NCBI GenBank assembly: GCA_020636155.1
Contig: JACJYM010000003.1
Span: 248,001 to 312,000 of the forward strand
Direction: 5' to 3'
DNA length: 64,000 bases
From: Lewinellaceae bacterium
GTDB lineage: Bacteria > Bacteroidota > Bacteroidia > Chitinophagales > Saprospiraceae
The notes under the pieces are model-generated. The model did no database searches, had not been told where the DNA came from, and saw only the letters and a list, made by a program, of their open reading frames with translations. Numbering within the stretch: position 1 is the first letter of the stretch; each line of letters begins with the position of its first letter. The position numbers and the translations under genes were made by a program. Positions 1 through 9,654 of the stretch are shown piece after piece.

Positions 1-1
1 C

Positions 2-3000
2 TTGATTTTTACGACAAAAGATGTGTTTGGAAATGAGGTGGAAATGAACGCATACCTCGAGGTGACTGACTTCGATAAATCGGAATTTCCTATGACAAAA
101 TATTTGTTTCACAAGGCCAATAAGAGTGCATTCCAGCCAGGTGATGAAGTGGTGATTGATTTCGGCACACCAGATCCGACTGTGAACTTGTATTTAGCAA
201 GCTCCAAAGAAAATAAATTGCTGCAATCGTCATGGAAAAAAGTGGATAACACGAACCAGTTCCGGTACCATATTACAGATAGTGACAGAGGTGGATTTGG
301 AATTACGCTGTTTTACGTAAAGAATAATCAAGTGTTTACCGAAAATATCCGCATCAATGTGCCATGGTCAGAGAAACGATTGAAATTTACTTTCGAGACC
401 TTCAGAGATAAGGTGTTGCCCGGCTCAGATGAGATATGGAAAATGAAAATTTCTGGTGAGGATAAAGAACTAGTGATGGCAGAAATATTGGCGAGTATGT
501 ATGATGCCTCATTGGATGCTTTTGCAAGGGACGAATGGAAAAGTGAGTTTTATCCTTCTTTTGTAGGTTTTGTATCAATTAGGACAATAGGCGATGGGCA
601 AGCTTGGTCTCGAGTCTATATTAAAAACAAAAGATATCAATACCAATATTATCAAGTTCCTTCATTGAATGGGATTAACCTCTTTAATTACAGATTGGGT
701 GCTAGAATGGCAGGTGTTATGGATAAGACAACGCTTGAGTCAATTCAGGTTATAGAGTACAAAGTTCCATTAGTTGATCCTCAAAATTCTATTTTAAATG
801 AAGTGTCAGCCTCTAACTTGGATGGGATAGCAATGGATTCAAATATATCTCTTGATTCAACAGTGGAATCCGTATCTAACTATTCAAAAGAGCCAATTCT
901 GACACCTCGAAAAAACCTTAACGAAACAGTCTTTTTCTATCCACATATATTGACGGACAGTGAAGGTAATTTTGTGTTGAAATTTAAAATGAATGAGGCT
1001 CTCACTAAGTGGAAACTAAGATTACTAGGGATAACCACCGACCTCAAAGTGGGTTATGAGGAAGCCATGGTGCAGACACAAAAAGAGTTGATGATATTTC
1101 CTAATCTACCAAGATTCTTGCGTGAAAAAGATCAAATTACACTCAATGCCAAGATATCCAACACCTCTGATACTCTACAAAGAGGCAGGGCACAGTTAAA
1201 AATATTTGATGCCATTACGGAGGAGGACATCACGAGTAAATTATTAAAAACGGATAGTCAACTGCCATTTACACTCGATAAAGAAAGTTCTGAATCATTC
1301 AAATGGAATCTCGAAATCCCATCGGGTATTTCAGCCATAAAGTATCAGTTCTATGCCTTAGGTAGCAAATTTTCTGATGGAGAGGAAGGCATATTGCCTT
1401 TAGTGACGAACAGAACTTTGGTGACCGAGACCTTGCCGATTATGGTTAAGGCAGGAGAGGACAAGTCTTTTGTGTTTGAAGCATTGAAAAACAATAATTC
1501 AAGCTCAAAAATTGACCATAAGTACTCAATTGAAGTCACAGAAAACCCGATTTGGTACGCCATCCAGAGTTTGCCTTACCTGATGGAGTATCCTTATGAA
1601 TGCACAGAGCAAGTACTCAACCGATACTATGCAAATCAACTCGCGACACAAATAGCAAATAGCCACCCTAAAATAAAGGCAGTCTTTGATCAATGGAAAA
1701 ATTTTGACTCCGATCAGCTAATTTCTAACTTATCTAAGAATGAAGAATTGAAAACGGCGATTCTCGAAGAAACACCTTGGGTGCTAGACGCTAAAAGTGA
1801 AGAACAGCAAAAGAAAAATATTGCACTTCTATTCGATTTGAATAGGATGGCTTATGAATCTGAAAATGCCTTAAATATCATTATCTCAAGACAATATCCT
1901 AGTGGTGGGTTTCCGTGGTTTAATGGCGGGCGAGAAAATGATTATATTACCCAATATGTCATAGAATCCTTGGCACATCTTCAGAAATTAGGGATACAAA
2001 ACGACAGAGGTGATATATCTGATTTGATAATCAGAGCTATTGATTTTATTGATTTGCGATTAGAAAATAGGTATGAAATATTGATGGAACAATTGAGAAG
2101 GTACGGCGGGAATCCAGAGGAAGATCATCTCGATCCTTTGTCCATACATTACTTATACGTAAGGTCATTTTTTACAGATAAACCAATTCCGACCAATAGC
2201 CAAAAAGCCTATGATTACTATTATTCGCAAGCAAAACGATATTGGAATAAAAAGAATCTGTATCACACCGGCTTGATAGGTATCACAATGAATAGAACCG
2301 GACAAAAAACCACCGCCGAAACTATTTTTGAGTCCTTAAAACAGCGGTCATTTTACAATGAAAACGTCGGCCGATATTGGAATGAAGGAAATGGGTATCA
2401 CTGGGATGAGTTGCCTATAGAGAGACAATCCCTTCTCATAGAATTCTTCACAGAAATGAATGCCAAATCGGACTTTACCGATGAGTTGAAACTTTGGTTG
2501 CTCAATAATAAAAGAACCAATCGATGGGAGACCACCAAAGGAACAGCATCCGCTATTTATGCCTTATTAATGAATAATGGGGGTCAATTGAATGATAAAA
2601 TATTAGTGGATAACGAGGTTCAAATCAACATTGGGAATACTCGTATAGAAAAGCCAAAAGATGTTACATCTGGTAGCTCTTATTACAAGGTGTTGATTTC
2701 AGATGATGAAAAAATTGAAAAAAACTTGGCCAATATAAAAATCAATAATATAGGTGGAAATGCGGCTTGGTTTACGGCATATTATCAATATTTTGAAGAC
2801 ATAGACAAGGTAGAAGCCAATGGTTCCGGGTTTTTTAATATCTCCAAAGAATACTACTTAAAAGAGAATACAGATGCAGGGACTCAATTAGTAAAATTAA
2901 CAGATGAGCGAATGATGAAAGTCGGTGATATTGTCACAGTCAGGTTGATTTTAAGGTCAGACCGCAGTATGGAATTTGTACATCTCAAAGATATGAGACC

Positions 3001-3250
3001 TTCTTGTCTTGAGCCTTTGTCCGTGATAAGTAGGTATCAATGGAAAAGTGGAATGGGATATTATGAATCTACGAGAGACTTGAGTAGTAATTATTTTATT
3101 GATTACCTTCCCAAAGGAACTTTTGTGCTAGAATATGATACAAAGGTTTCACAATCAGGTGTTTTTGCATCAGGAATGGCACAGTTGCAATGTATGTATG
3201 CACCGGAGTTTAGTAGCCACAGTAGTGGAGAAAAAATGAATGTCGAATAA
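2..3250 (+). CDS. Alpha-2-macroglobulin family protein, 5' end outside the window
   Basis: This is the C-terminal part of a bacterial alpha-2-macroglobulin, a large periplasmic or lipid-anchored protease trap. The frame is open from the first bases of the window, so the true start and signal peptide lie upstream. The key motif is the thioester tetrad C-T-E-Q, with the cysteine at about residue 534 of the visible part (codon at 1601-1603), preceded by a Y-P-Y-E stretch as in bacterial members. The helical thioester domain follows (about residues 520-860), then beta-rich receptor-binding-like domains to the end. The usual partner gene, penicillin-binding protein 1C, is not visible and could be upstream. 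The family assignment is firm; the physiological target is unknown. Confidence 0.9.
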   Translation: MIFTTKDVFGNEVEMNAYLEVTDFDKSEFPMTKYLFHKANKSAFQPGDEVVIDFGTPDPTVNLYLASSKENKLLQSSWKKVDNTNQFRYHITDSDRGGFGITLFYVKNNQVFTENIRINVPWSEKRLKFTFETFRDKVLPGSDEIWKMKISGEDKELVMAEILASMYDASLDAFARDEWKSEFYPSFVGFVSIRTIGDGQAWSRVYIKNKRYQYQYYQVPSLNGINLFNYRLGARMAGVMDKTTLESIQVIEYKVPLVDPQNSILNEVSASNLDGIAMDSNISLDSTVESVSNYSKEPILTPRKNLNETVFFYPHILTDSEGNFVLKFKMNEALTKWKLRLLGITTDLKVGYEEAMVQTQKELMIFPNLPRFLREKDQITLNAKISNTSDTLQRGRAQLKIFDAITEEDITSKLLKTDSQLPFTLDKESSESFKWNLEIPSGISAIKYQFYALGSKFSDGEEGILPLVTNRTLVTETLPIMVKAGEDKSFVFEALKNNNSSSKIDHKYSIEVTENPIWYAIQSLPYLMEYPYECTEQVLNRYYANQLATQIANSHPKIKAVFDQWKNFDSDQLISNLSKNEELKTAILEETPWVLDAKSEEQQKKNIALLFDLNRMAYESENALNIIISRQYPSGGFPWFNGGRENDYITQYVIESLAHLQKLGIQNDRGDISDLIIRAIDFIDLRLENRYEILMEQLRRYGGNPEEDHLDPLSIHYLYVRSFFTDKPIPTNSQKAYDYYYSQAKRYWNKKNLYHTGLIGITMNRTGQKTTAETIFESLKQRSFYNENVGRYWNEGNGYHWDELPIERQSLLIEFFTEMNAKSDFTDELKLWLLNNKRTNRWETTKGTASAIYALLMNNGGQLNDKILVDNEVQINIGNTRIEKPKDVTSGSSYYKVLISDDEKIEKNLANIKINNIGGNAAWFTAYYQYFEDIDKVEANGSGFFNISKEYYLKENTDAGTQLVKLTDERMMKVGDIVTVRLILRSDRSMEFVHLKDMRPSCLEPLSVISRYQWKSGMGYYESTRDLSSNYFIDYLPKGTFVLEYDTKVSQSGVFASGMAQLQCMYAPEFSSHSSGEKMNVE

Positions 3251-3344
3251 AACAGAACAGAGAGATAATGTTAATTTAATATAAGAATTTATAGACAAGT
3301 AAAATTTATGGTTTATTTTGGCTTCTTAAAATGAAGCTTAAACG

Positions 3345-5567
3345 TTGAGTGGGTTTTTTCTTATCGTCGTAGTCGTCTTATTTACGCTTGCTATATTTGA
3401 TTTAATAGTAGGAGTGAGTAATGATGCGGTTAACTTTCTAAATTCTGCCATTGGTTCTAAAGCAGGAACCATCAAGACCATCATGATTGTGGCGAGTCTT
3501 GGTATTATTGTAGGGGCATTTTCATCATCTGGAATGATGGAGGTAGCAAGAAAAGGCATATTTAATCCACAGCATTTTTATTTTAATGAGTTGATGATCA
3601 TCTTTTTAGCGGTGATGTTGACTGATATTTTGTTGCTTGATTTGTTTAATACATTTGCACTTCCTACCTCTACCACGGTTTCTATAGTATTCGAATTGCT
3701 TGGTGCCGCTGTAGCCGTTTCGTTATATAAGATTATTTCTGAGGGCGATAGCTTGACTCTTATGAGTCAGTACATAAATATCTCCAATGCGATACAGATA
3801 ATATCGGGAATTTTTATTTCTATATTAATAGCATTTGTCAGTGGTGTCTTAGTCCAGTTCATAGTGCGGTTGATATTTTCCTTTAATTATAGACCGAAGC
3901 TTAGATATTTTGGTGCTGCTTTTGCGAGTTTGGCATTTACAGTGTTATCCTATTTTTTATTGGTTAAAGGACTTAAAGGCAGTCCATTTATTCACTCAAT
4001 ACGGTGGTTAGATTTGAGTTCTAATTACTTGGTCATTTACCTTTTTGTTATTTTCTTTATTATATCATTTATTCTTAACAATGTCTTGAAAAAACCGATC
4101 CTGCGATATGTCGTATTGTTTGGTACATTTTCATTGGCAGCTGCTTTTGCGGGAAATGATTTGGTGAATTTTATCGGCGTACCTATAGCGGGTTTTCAAT
4201 CTTATCTGTCTTGGGTGAATAGCGGAATTCCTGCTGACCAGTACAGCATGGAGTTTTTATCAATGCAAGTACCGACACCGCAGTATTTGTTGTTTGCTGC
4301 GGGAATCATTATGGTGTTGACCCTCTGGTTTAATAAAAAAGCGAAATCTGTGACAGAAACTGAAGTTAATCTCGGTCGACAGGAAGAAGGGGAGGAACGC
4401 TTTTCACCAAATATTGTGGCCAGGTTTATAGTGAAAGCATTCGCTTTTGTTTCTGATAGAACCAATGCGATACTCCCAACTAGAGTTAAATATATCATTA
4501 ATAGAAATTTTACCAATACTAATGAAAATGGAGAAGATGGTGCTTTTGATATGATTCGTGCCACCGTCAATCTCGTCATCGCAAGTTTACTTATTGCTAT
4601 GGCAACGAATTTGAAATTGCCATTATCGACCACTTATGTCTCATTTATGGTGGCCATGGGTACGAGTCTATCAGATCGTGCATGGGGTAGAGAAAGTGCG
4701 GTGTATCGTATAGCAGGAGTAGGGAGTGTCATCGCTGGATGGTTTTTAACCGCTTTCATGGCCTTTTCGGTTTCAGCCGTGTTTGCCGTTTTACTATTCT
4801 TATTTCCAAAAATCGTTTTATCCTTATTGATTCTTACCACCATGTTTATCTTGATACGAACACATAGCATACACAAGAAATCTGAGGTAAAAAAGAACAA
4901 AGTACACAAATATGCCAATCTCATAAATTACGAAATGCCAGATGCCATTTATAATTTCAACTCTCAACTGGCTGAGATGCATGAAGAACTCATTGGTATT
5001 TACTCAAAAGCATTTGATGCTATTACGACCAATGAGCAAAAACCGATAAAAAAAGCTTTAGAAAATTTTGAAAACCTAAAGGATGAATATGCGGCTCTTA
5101 AACAGGAATTATTTAAAATCTTAAAGAAAAATAAACACGACAGTGCCGAAATCGGAACCTTTTTCATTTATAGTGTTGATCACCTTCAGGAGCTTGTCGA
5201 GTCAACAGAAACACTGACTAAAACTATTAATCTTCACATAGAGAATAGTCATAAAAAATTAAAAATATCGCAGATTGAAAGATTGACTGCACTTAAAAAA
5301 TCAACGGTTGCATTTTTAACTTCTATGATCGAAATTTTAAAAAATTCAGACCAAATGGATTTGAATCAAATAGTTCAAAACAAAAAGGAAGTCATCAGAA
5401 ATGTCGATGATATAATAAGCTTTCAAGTAGGGGGTATAGCCGAAAAACATTTTGGATATAAAAATAGTAATACTGTATTAAGCCTGGCTCTAGAAAATAA
5501 GAACATCGTCGTTATCTCAACCGGATTTATTGATAAAACCTCAAAAGTCCTCGAGAAACTGAAATAA
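3345..5567 (+). CDS. Inorganic phosphate transporter, Pit family, with C-terminal PhoU-like domain
   Basis: An inner-membrane low-affinity phosphate permease of the PHO4/Pit family. The two inverted signature repeats are visible: NDAVNF at residues 26-31 and GNDLVNF at 270-276. A second core half, with an LPLSTT motif, lies near residue 425. About 500 residues of membrane segments are followed by a soluble, charged, helical tail (about 520-740) that resembles a PhoU domain, an unusual extension for Pit. The start is TTG at 3345: the conserved first helix begins immediately and no ATG is available in frame. It precedes a second phosphate carrier by about 120 bp. The substrate could be another oxyanion, but phosphate is most likely. 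Confidence 0.93.
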   Translation: MSGFFLIVVVVLFTLAIFDLIVGVSNDAVNFLNSAIGSKAGTIKTIMIVASLGIIVGAFSSSGMMEVARKGIFNPQHFYFNELMIIFLAVMLTDILLLDLFNTFALPTSTTVSIVFELLGAAVAVSLYKIISEGDSLTLMSQYINISNAIQIISGIFISILIAFVSGVLVQFIVRLIFSFNYRPKLRYFGAAFASLAFTVLSYFLLVKGLKGSPFIHSIRWLDLSSNYLVIYLFVIFFIISFILNNVLKKPILRYVVLFGTFSLAAAFAGNDLVNFIGVPIAGFQSYLSWVNSGIPADQYSMEFLSMQVPTPQYLLFAAGIIMVLTLWFNKKAKSVTETEVNLGRQEEGEERFSPNIVARFIVKAFAFVSDRTNAILPTRVKYIINRNFTNTNENGEDGAFDMIRATVNLVIASLLIAMATNLKLPLSTTYVSFMVAMGTSLSDRAWGRESAVYRIAGVGSVIAGWFLTAFMAFSVSAVFAVLLFLFPKIVLSLLILTTMFILIRTHSIHKKSEVKKNKVHKYANLINYEMPDAIYNFNSQLAEMHEELIGIYSKAFDAITTNEQKPIKKALENFENLKDEYAALKQELFKILKKNKHDSAEIGTFFIYSVDHLQELVESTETLTKTINLHIENSHKKLKISQIERLTALKKSTVAFLTSMIEILKNSDQMDLNQIVQNKKEVIRNVDDIISFQVGGIAEKHFGYKNSNTVLSLALENKNIVVISTGFIDKTSKVLEKLK

Positions 5568-5687
5568 TATTAAACAAAGTTCTTTTCTTTGCCTAAGATT
5601 GAAAATCGTATATTGGCAAAGCATAATTAGAATTCTCACCGAGATTGAATTCTTTAATATGAGATTGTCTATTTTAAGTATTTAAAA

Positions 5688-7412
5688 TTGAACAGCTTGA
5701 TGGATTTTGGATTCTTTTCAATAATAACAATATTGGGCTCTTTGGCTTTCTTCATTTATGGAATGAAAGTGATGAGCGATGGTATTCAGAGGGCAGCTGG
5801 ATCACAGCTAAGAAACATCCTCCGCTCAATGACTAAAAATAAATACTTGGGTGTATTGACCGGATTTTTGACGACGGCCATCGTTCAGAGTTCTTCTGCC
5901 ACTACGGTGATGACTGTGAGTTTTGTAAATGCGGGTCTCATCACTTTAGTAGAGTCAGCTGGTGTCATGATGGGTGCTAATATTGGTACTACTATTACGG
6001 GCTGGATAGTGGCAATTCTTGGATTTAAGGTAAAATTAAGTGCTTACTCCATTCCATTATTTGCGATAGGCCTGCCCATGATGTTCATTAATAAAGGAAA
6101 ATTTAAATATTGGGGAGAGTTTATTATTGGGTTTGCTATTTTATTTCTTGGATTGAATTATCTGAAAGATTCAGTTCCGGATATTAGTGGAAATGAAGGG
6201 GCACTAGCTTGGATTCAAAATGTGGCTCAATATGGCATTTTTTCAAGGATACTATTTGTTTTAGTAGGAACCTTAATTACCATCATAGTGCAGTCATCAA
6301 GTGCAGCGATGACCATAACCTTGACCCTAGTATATACGGGATGGTTGCCTTTAGATGTTGCCGCAGCTATGATATTGGGAGAAAATATTGGGACAACTAT
6401 TACTGCTGAAATTGCATCAGTAGTGGGTAATACCAATGCAAAACGGTCGGCGAGAATCCATTCACTTTTCAATATAATAGGGGTCTCCTGGATGATTTTT
6501 TTAATGCCTTTTGTAATTTCATTTTTAAGTGGATTTGTTCAAGATTTTGTTCATTTATTTGAAAAATTGGTACACGTTAAGCAGGAATTAACGCAAGAGC
6601 AATTGTTAAATACTTATACCTTAGCTGCATTCCACACGACTTTTAATTTACTAAACGTATTGCTCTTATTGCCGTTTGTCAATTGGTTGGTTAAATTGGC
6701 AATTCGGACAGTACCAAGTACCGAGGAAGATGATTCCCTCAAAATTAAATTTATCAACCGATCCTCAAGAACACCAGAGCTTGCAACCATCGAACTACAA
6801 AAAGAAACGGCTAATTTTGGTGAGTCCGTGGCAAAAATGAATAAGTTTTTTAAAAATTTATTGAATGCCAGTACAGATAAAGAACGTAAGAAAATGCTTA
6901 AAAAAATTAAGCGATACGAAGAATTGTCGGATGAAATGGAGATTGCAATCACAGAATATATAACCAAACTCGCCGATCAGGAAATCACACCTAAAACTAG
7001 CAAAAGATTGAGATCCTTTCTCAATATAGGCAATGACCTCGAGAGAATTGGGGATATCTACTACCAAATTTCGAAAACATTCGAAAGAAAAATGGAAGAC
7101 AGTATATATTTCGTTCCCGAACAGCGTGAGGGACTGAATGAGTTGAGTACGAAGCTAGAACAAGCTTTCCGTGTGATGGAAAAAAATCTGAATTCAATAA
7201 GTTATGACAATGTCAATAAGAAGGAAGCACTACAATTGGAAGATGAGATTAATTCCATAAGAGATAAGCTCAGAGAGCAGAATTTAACCATGCTTGGTGA
7301 TCCCGAATATAATGTCCAAGCTGCGATGATATATAACAATGTATTTTCATCACTTGAAAAGATTGGTGATCATATAGTTAACATCAACGAAGCAATAGTT
7401 GGGGAGATTTAA
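5688..7412 (+). CDS. Na+/phosphate cotransporter family protein with PhoU-like tail
   Basis: A NptA/YjbB-type Na/Pi cotransporter (two PF02690-like repeats) in the inner membrane. The hallmark QSSSA motifs occur twice, at Q67 (QSSSATT) and Q202 (QSSSAAM), each within a hydrophobic hairpin. Residues of about 370-574 form a soluble helical bundle of the PhoU type, normal for this family. The reading frame opens at TTG 5688, but an ATG at 5700 (codon 5) may be the true start. It lies 120 bp after the Pit gene and only 9 bp before the CHR transporter, so the last two are very probably co-transcribed. Some members of this family mediate phosphate efflux rather than uptake, so direction is uncertain. 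Confidence 0.92.
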   Translation: MNSLMDFGFFSIITILGSLAFFIYGMKVMSDGIQRAAGSQLRNILRSMTKNKYLGVLTGFLTTAIVQSSSATTVMTVSFVNAGLITLVESAGVMMGANIGTTITGWIVAILGFKVKLSAYSIPLFAIGLPMMFINKGKFKYWGEFIIGFAILFLGLNYLKDSVPDISGNEGALAWIQNVAQYGIFSRILFVLVGTLITIIVQSSSAAMTITLTLVYTGWLPLDVAAAMILGENIGTTITAEIASVVGNTNAKRSARIHSLFNIIGVSWMIFLMPFVISFLSGFVQDFVHLFEKLVHVKQELTQEQLLNTYTLAAFHTTFNLLNVLLLLPFVNWLVKLAIRTVPSTEEDDSLKIKFINRSSRTPELATIELQKETANFGESVAKMNKFFKNLLNASTDKERKKMLKKIKRYEELSDEMEIAITEYITKLADQEITPKTSKRLRSFLNIGNDLERIGDIYYQISKTFERKMEDSIYFVPEQREGLNELSTKLEQAFRVMEKNLNSISYDNVNKKEALQLEDEINSIRDKLREQNLTMLGDPEYNVQAAMIYNNVFSSLEKIGDHIVNINEAIVGEI

Positions 7413-7421
7413 TCCATCTTA

Positions 7422-8522
7422 ATGGCAAACTTAAAAGAAGTTTTTTTACTATTTTTTAGGTTGGGATTGACGGCATTTGGTGGCCCAGCGGCTCACATTT
7501 CTATGATGGAACAAGAAGTAGTTTCTAAAAGAAAGTGGATGTCTCGTGAGCATTTTATGGATTTAGTAGGTATGACAAATCTCATTCCCGGGCCTAATTC
7601 TACTGAAATGACCATGCACTGTGGTTATGAACGAGCAGGTGTGGCTGGATTATTTGTAGCCGGAATTGCATTTATTGTTCCCGCAGTAACACTCACGTCT
7701 CTATTCGCTTATTTTTATGTAGAATATGGTGAAATACCGGATGTCAAAGCTTATCTAGTCGGAATCAAACCGGCGGTCGTAGTTATAATAGGGTTGGCAT
7801 TGTGGAAGTTAGGTAAGACTTCATTAAAGACGACCTGGCTTTGGGTAGTCGCAATTATTGCCGTCTTACTCTGTGCTCTAGGAATGAGTGAAATCGCCGT
7901 CTTGTTTCTAGTGTCTATTGTTTCTGCAATCATATTTTATTCTGTTGAAAAAAAGGAACAATTTTTTTTTATAGCCCCGTTATTTGTTGTTTCTGGAGTC
8001 AGTAATGTCAAAATTTTTTTCAGCTTCTTAAAAATAGGAGCCATACTATATGGGAGTGGATATGCATTGATTGCCTACCTCCAAAGTGAATTCGTTGAGA
8101 CAGGTCTGCTCTCGTCTCAGGAAGTCATTGATGCGGTTGGGGTAGGTCAGTTTACACCCGGGCCGGTTCTTTCTACTGCGGCATTTGTGGGGTATTTATT
8201 TGGCGGCTTTGGTACATCGATCATAGCCTCGTTAGGGATATTCTTACCATCATTTATTTTTGTCTTAGTTCTTAACCCAATAATTCCCAAACTGCGAAAA
8301 TCCCAGTTTTTCTCTATTTTCCTTAATAGTGTCAATGCCGTCGTTGTGGCTTTGATATTCTGGGTGTTAGTGGAATTTATACGGGAGGTCTTAATAGATT
8401 GGCGAGCCATCGTTATAGCTTTAGTGTGTACCTTGATTATGTTTCTATCTAAATTAAAATTCCCCTCTTATTGGCTTGTAATATTGGGCAGTGTTTTAGG
8501 TAAGTTGCTCAGTATTTGGTAA
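7422..8522 (+). CDS. CHR (chromate transporter) family membrane protein
   Basis: A long-chain CHR protein of 366 residues with two homologous membrane halves. The N-terminal half has the family signature LGLTAFGGPAAHI near residue 12. The C-terminal half has a G-Q-F-T-P-G-P stretch near residue 246, continuing V-L-S-T-A-A-F. Members export chromate or related oxyanions by proton exchange, but many chromosomal homologues have no tested substrate. Its position 9 bp behind a phosphate cotransporter suggests co-transcription and perhaps a wider role in oxyanion balance; that is inference. The ATG start is well placed. Confidence 0.9.
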   Translation: MANLKEVFLLFFRLGLTAFGGPAAHISMMEQEVVSKRKWMSREHFMDLVGMTNLIPGPNSTEMTMHCGYERAGVAGLFVAGIAFIVPAVTLTSLFAYFYVEYGEIPDVKAYLVGIKPAVVVIIGLALWKLGKTSLKTTWLWVVAIIAVLLCALGMSEIAVLFLVSIVSAIIFYSVEKKEQFFFIAPLFVVSGVSNVKIFFSFLKIGAILYGSGYALIAYLQSEFVETGLLSSQEVIDAVGVGQFTPGPVLSTAAFVGYLFGGFGTSIIASLGIFLPSFIFVLVLNPIIPKLRKSQFFSIFLNSVNAVVVALIFWVLVEFIREVLIDWRAIVIALVCTLIMFLSKLKFPSYWLVILGSVLGKLLSIW

Positions 8523-8560
8523 TTTTTATTCAATTACTTTAAATTTTGAACAAAGTATTA

Positions 8561-8581
8561 TAATTTTGTTGTTCACAACAA
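8561..8581 (+). promoter_or_regulatory. Candidate -7 element with adjacent inverted repeat
   Basis: TAATTTTG at 8561-8568 fits the Bacteroidota -7 consensus TAnnTTTG. It overlaps a perfect short inverted repeat, TTGTTG-TTCA-CAACAA (8566-8581), placed between the -7 box and the GTG start at 8592, where a repressor could bind. No convincing -33 box is seen at the right spacing. Confidence 0.4.
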
Positions 8582-8591
8582 TTTATGTAAA

Positions 8592-9029
8592 GTGAGTGTA
8601 TTAGATTTTGCTAGAATCATCGTATATAGATTTCACGAAAAAGGACTTGAGGTATTTCTTATAAATAATGATATGACTCAGGATGCCGAAGTTTGGAAAT
8701 TACCGAAAGGTAACCTTCCTGAACAAAAATTAGCACTTAAGGATGGCAGTCAAGAATTCATTGATTTTGAAGAAACTGATGAAAATGGCAACCAAATAAG
8801 GACAGTTGCGATTGAGGGAGATTGGCATGATATTCCTAGCATCAAAGGGATGTTAAAATACGATATCAAACTAGCGAAAAGGATAATAAATGAAAAACTA
8901 CCTGGTGCTGAAAAAGGTACTTTTTTTGCAGTTAAGGAAGCATTCAAAAAAGTATTACCCGATGAATATAAAGTGTTGAAAGAGCTGAAAGATATCTTAA
9001 TTGATAGGAATTCCGTCAAAAATATATAA
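8592..9029 (+). CDS. Nudix-fold-like protein without a clear Nudix box
   Basis: A 145-residue soluble protein. Its opening strand (S-V-L-D-F-A-R-I-I-V-Y-R) followed by W-K-L-P-K-G-N resembles the start of Nudix hydrolases, where the sequence W-x-L-P-G-G leads into the catalytic box. The canonical box G-x5-E-x7-R-E-x2-E-E is not recognisable. Instead there is a segment around residue 115 with A-V-K-E-A-F-K-K. It may be an inactive or divergent Nudix-type sensor. The start is GTG at 8592; the next Met would remove the conserved first strands. Nothing nearby indicates a pathway. Confidence 0.6.
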   Translation: MSVLDFARIIVYRFHEKGLEVFLINNDMTQDAEVWKLPKGNLPEQKLALKDGSQEFIDFEETDENGNQIRTVAIEGDWHDIPSIKGMLKYDIKLAKRIINEKLPGAEKGTFFAVKEAFKKVLPDEYKVLKELKDILIDRNSVKNI

Positions 9030-9074
9030 AAAGTGAGTCCTGCTATTGCTCTTTAAGGTTTATTACCCTAAAAA

Positions 9075-9108
9075 ATAGTTGTCAATATTGGTTTAATACC
9101 ACAACTAT
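9075..9108. repeat. Inverted repeat between convergent genes
   Basis: Perfect 8-bp arms ATAGTTGT (9075-9082) and ACAACTAT (9101-9108) with an 18-base loop lie between convergent genes. There is no T tract, so this is only a weak candidate for a two-way transcription stop. Confidence 0.3.
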
Positions 9109-9143
9109 ATTTACTATTACCGAAATAACTTCCGACTAATTAT

Positions 9144-9572
9144 CTAAGCTTTCTCGTCAAAACTTATCATCCACTCTATCCCATATTTATCTCTAAACAT
9201 ACCAAAATAAGAACCCCAAGGACTATCCTGTATTGGCATTTCTATTTGACCACCTTTTGTTAGACCTTTATAAAGCTTATCGGCTTCATCTTTAGTATCT
9301 GTCGAGATTGAAATTTTACTTCGGGTTTCCATTTCACTGTGTTTTCCAAGTTGTTCTGGAGTGTCGCTACCCATTAAGACAGAGTGATTTCCAATCGGTA
9401 AGGCGATATGCATTATTTTTTCTGATTCATTTCCTAGATCCGGACCACCTTCAAAACTCATTTCCTTAAATCGTACAAGCATAGAAAATTCCCCGCCGAA
9501 CACTGATTTGTAAAAGTTGAAAGCCTCTTCAGCATTGCCATTAAAATGTATATAAGGATTAATTTGAGCCAT
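9144..9572 (-). CDS. VOC (glyoxalase-fold) family protein, PhnB/YjdN-like
   Basis: A 142-residue single-chain vicinal oxygen chelate protein. The opening P-Y-I-H-F-N-G-N-A-E-E-A-F-N-F-Y, the central M-H-I-A-L-P-I-G-N and the closing W-G-S-Y-F-G-M-F-R-D-K-Y-G-I-E-W are the usual PhnB-type signatures. Such proteins are often labelled 3-demethylubiquinone methyltransferase, but no methyltransferase fold is present. Metal ligands are not certain from sequence alone. Function is unknown; it stands alone, convergent with the Nudix-like gene. Confidence 0.88.
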   Translation of the reverse strand: MAQINPYIHFNGNAEEAFNFYKSVFGGEFSMLVRFKEMSFEGGPDLGNESEKIMHIALPIGNHSVLMGSDTPEQLGKHSEMETRSKISISTDTKDEADKLYKGLTKGGQIEMPIQDSPWGSYFGMFRDKYGIEWMISFDEKA

Positions 9573-9654
9573 TTGTTTAGTATTTTATTTTGTAAAATTA
9601 ATTTATGTAATCGTTTTCTAAAAAATATCTGATTGTAATAGTATTGAGATTGCC

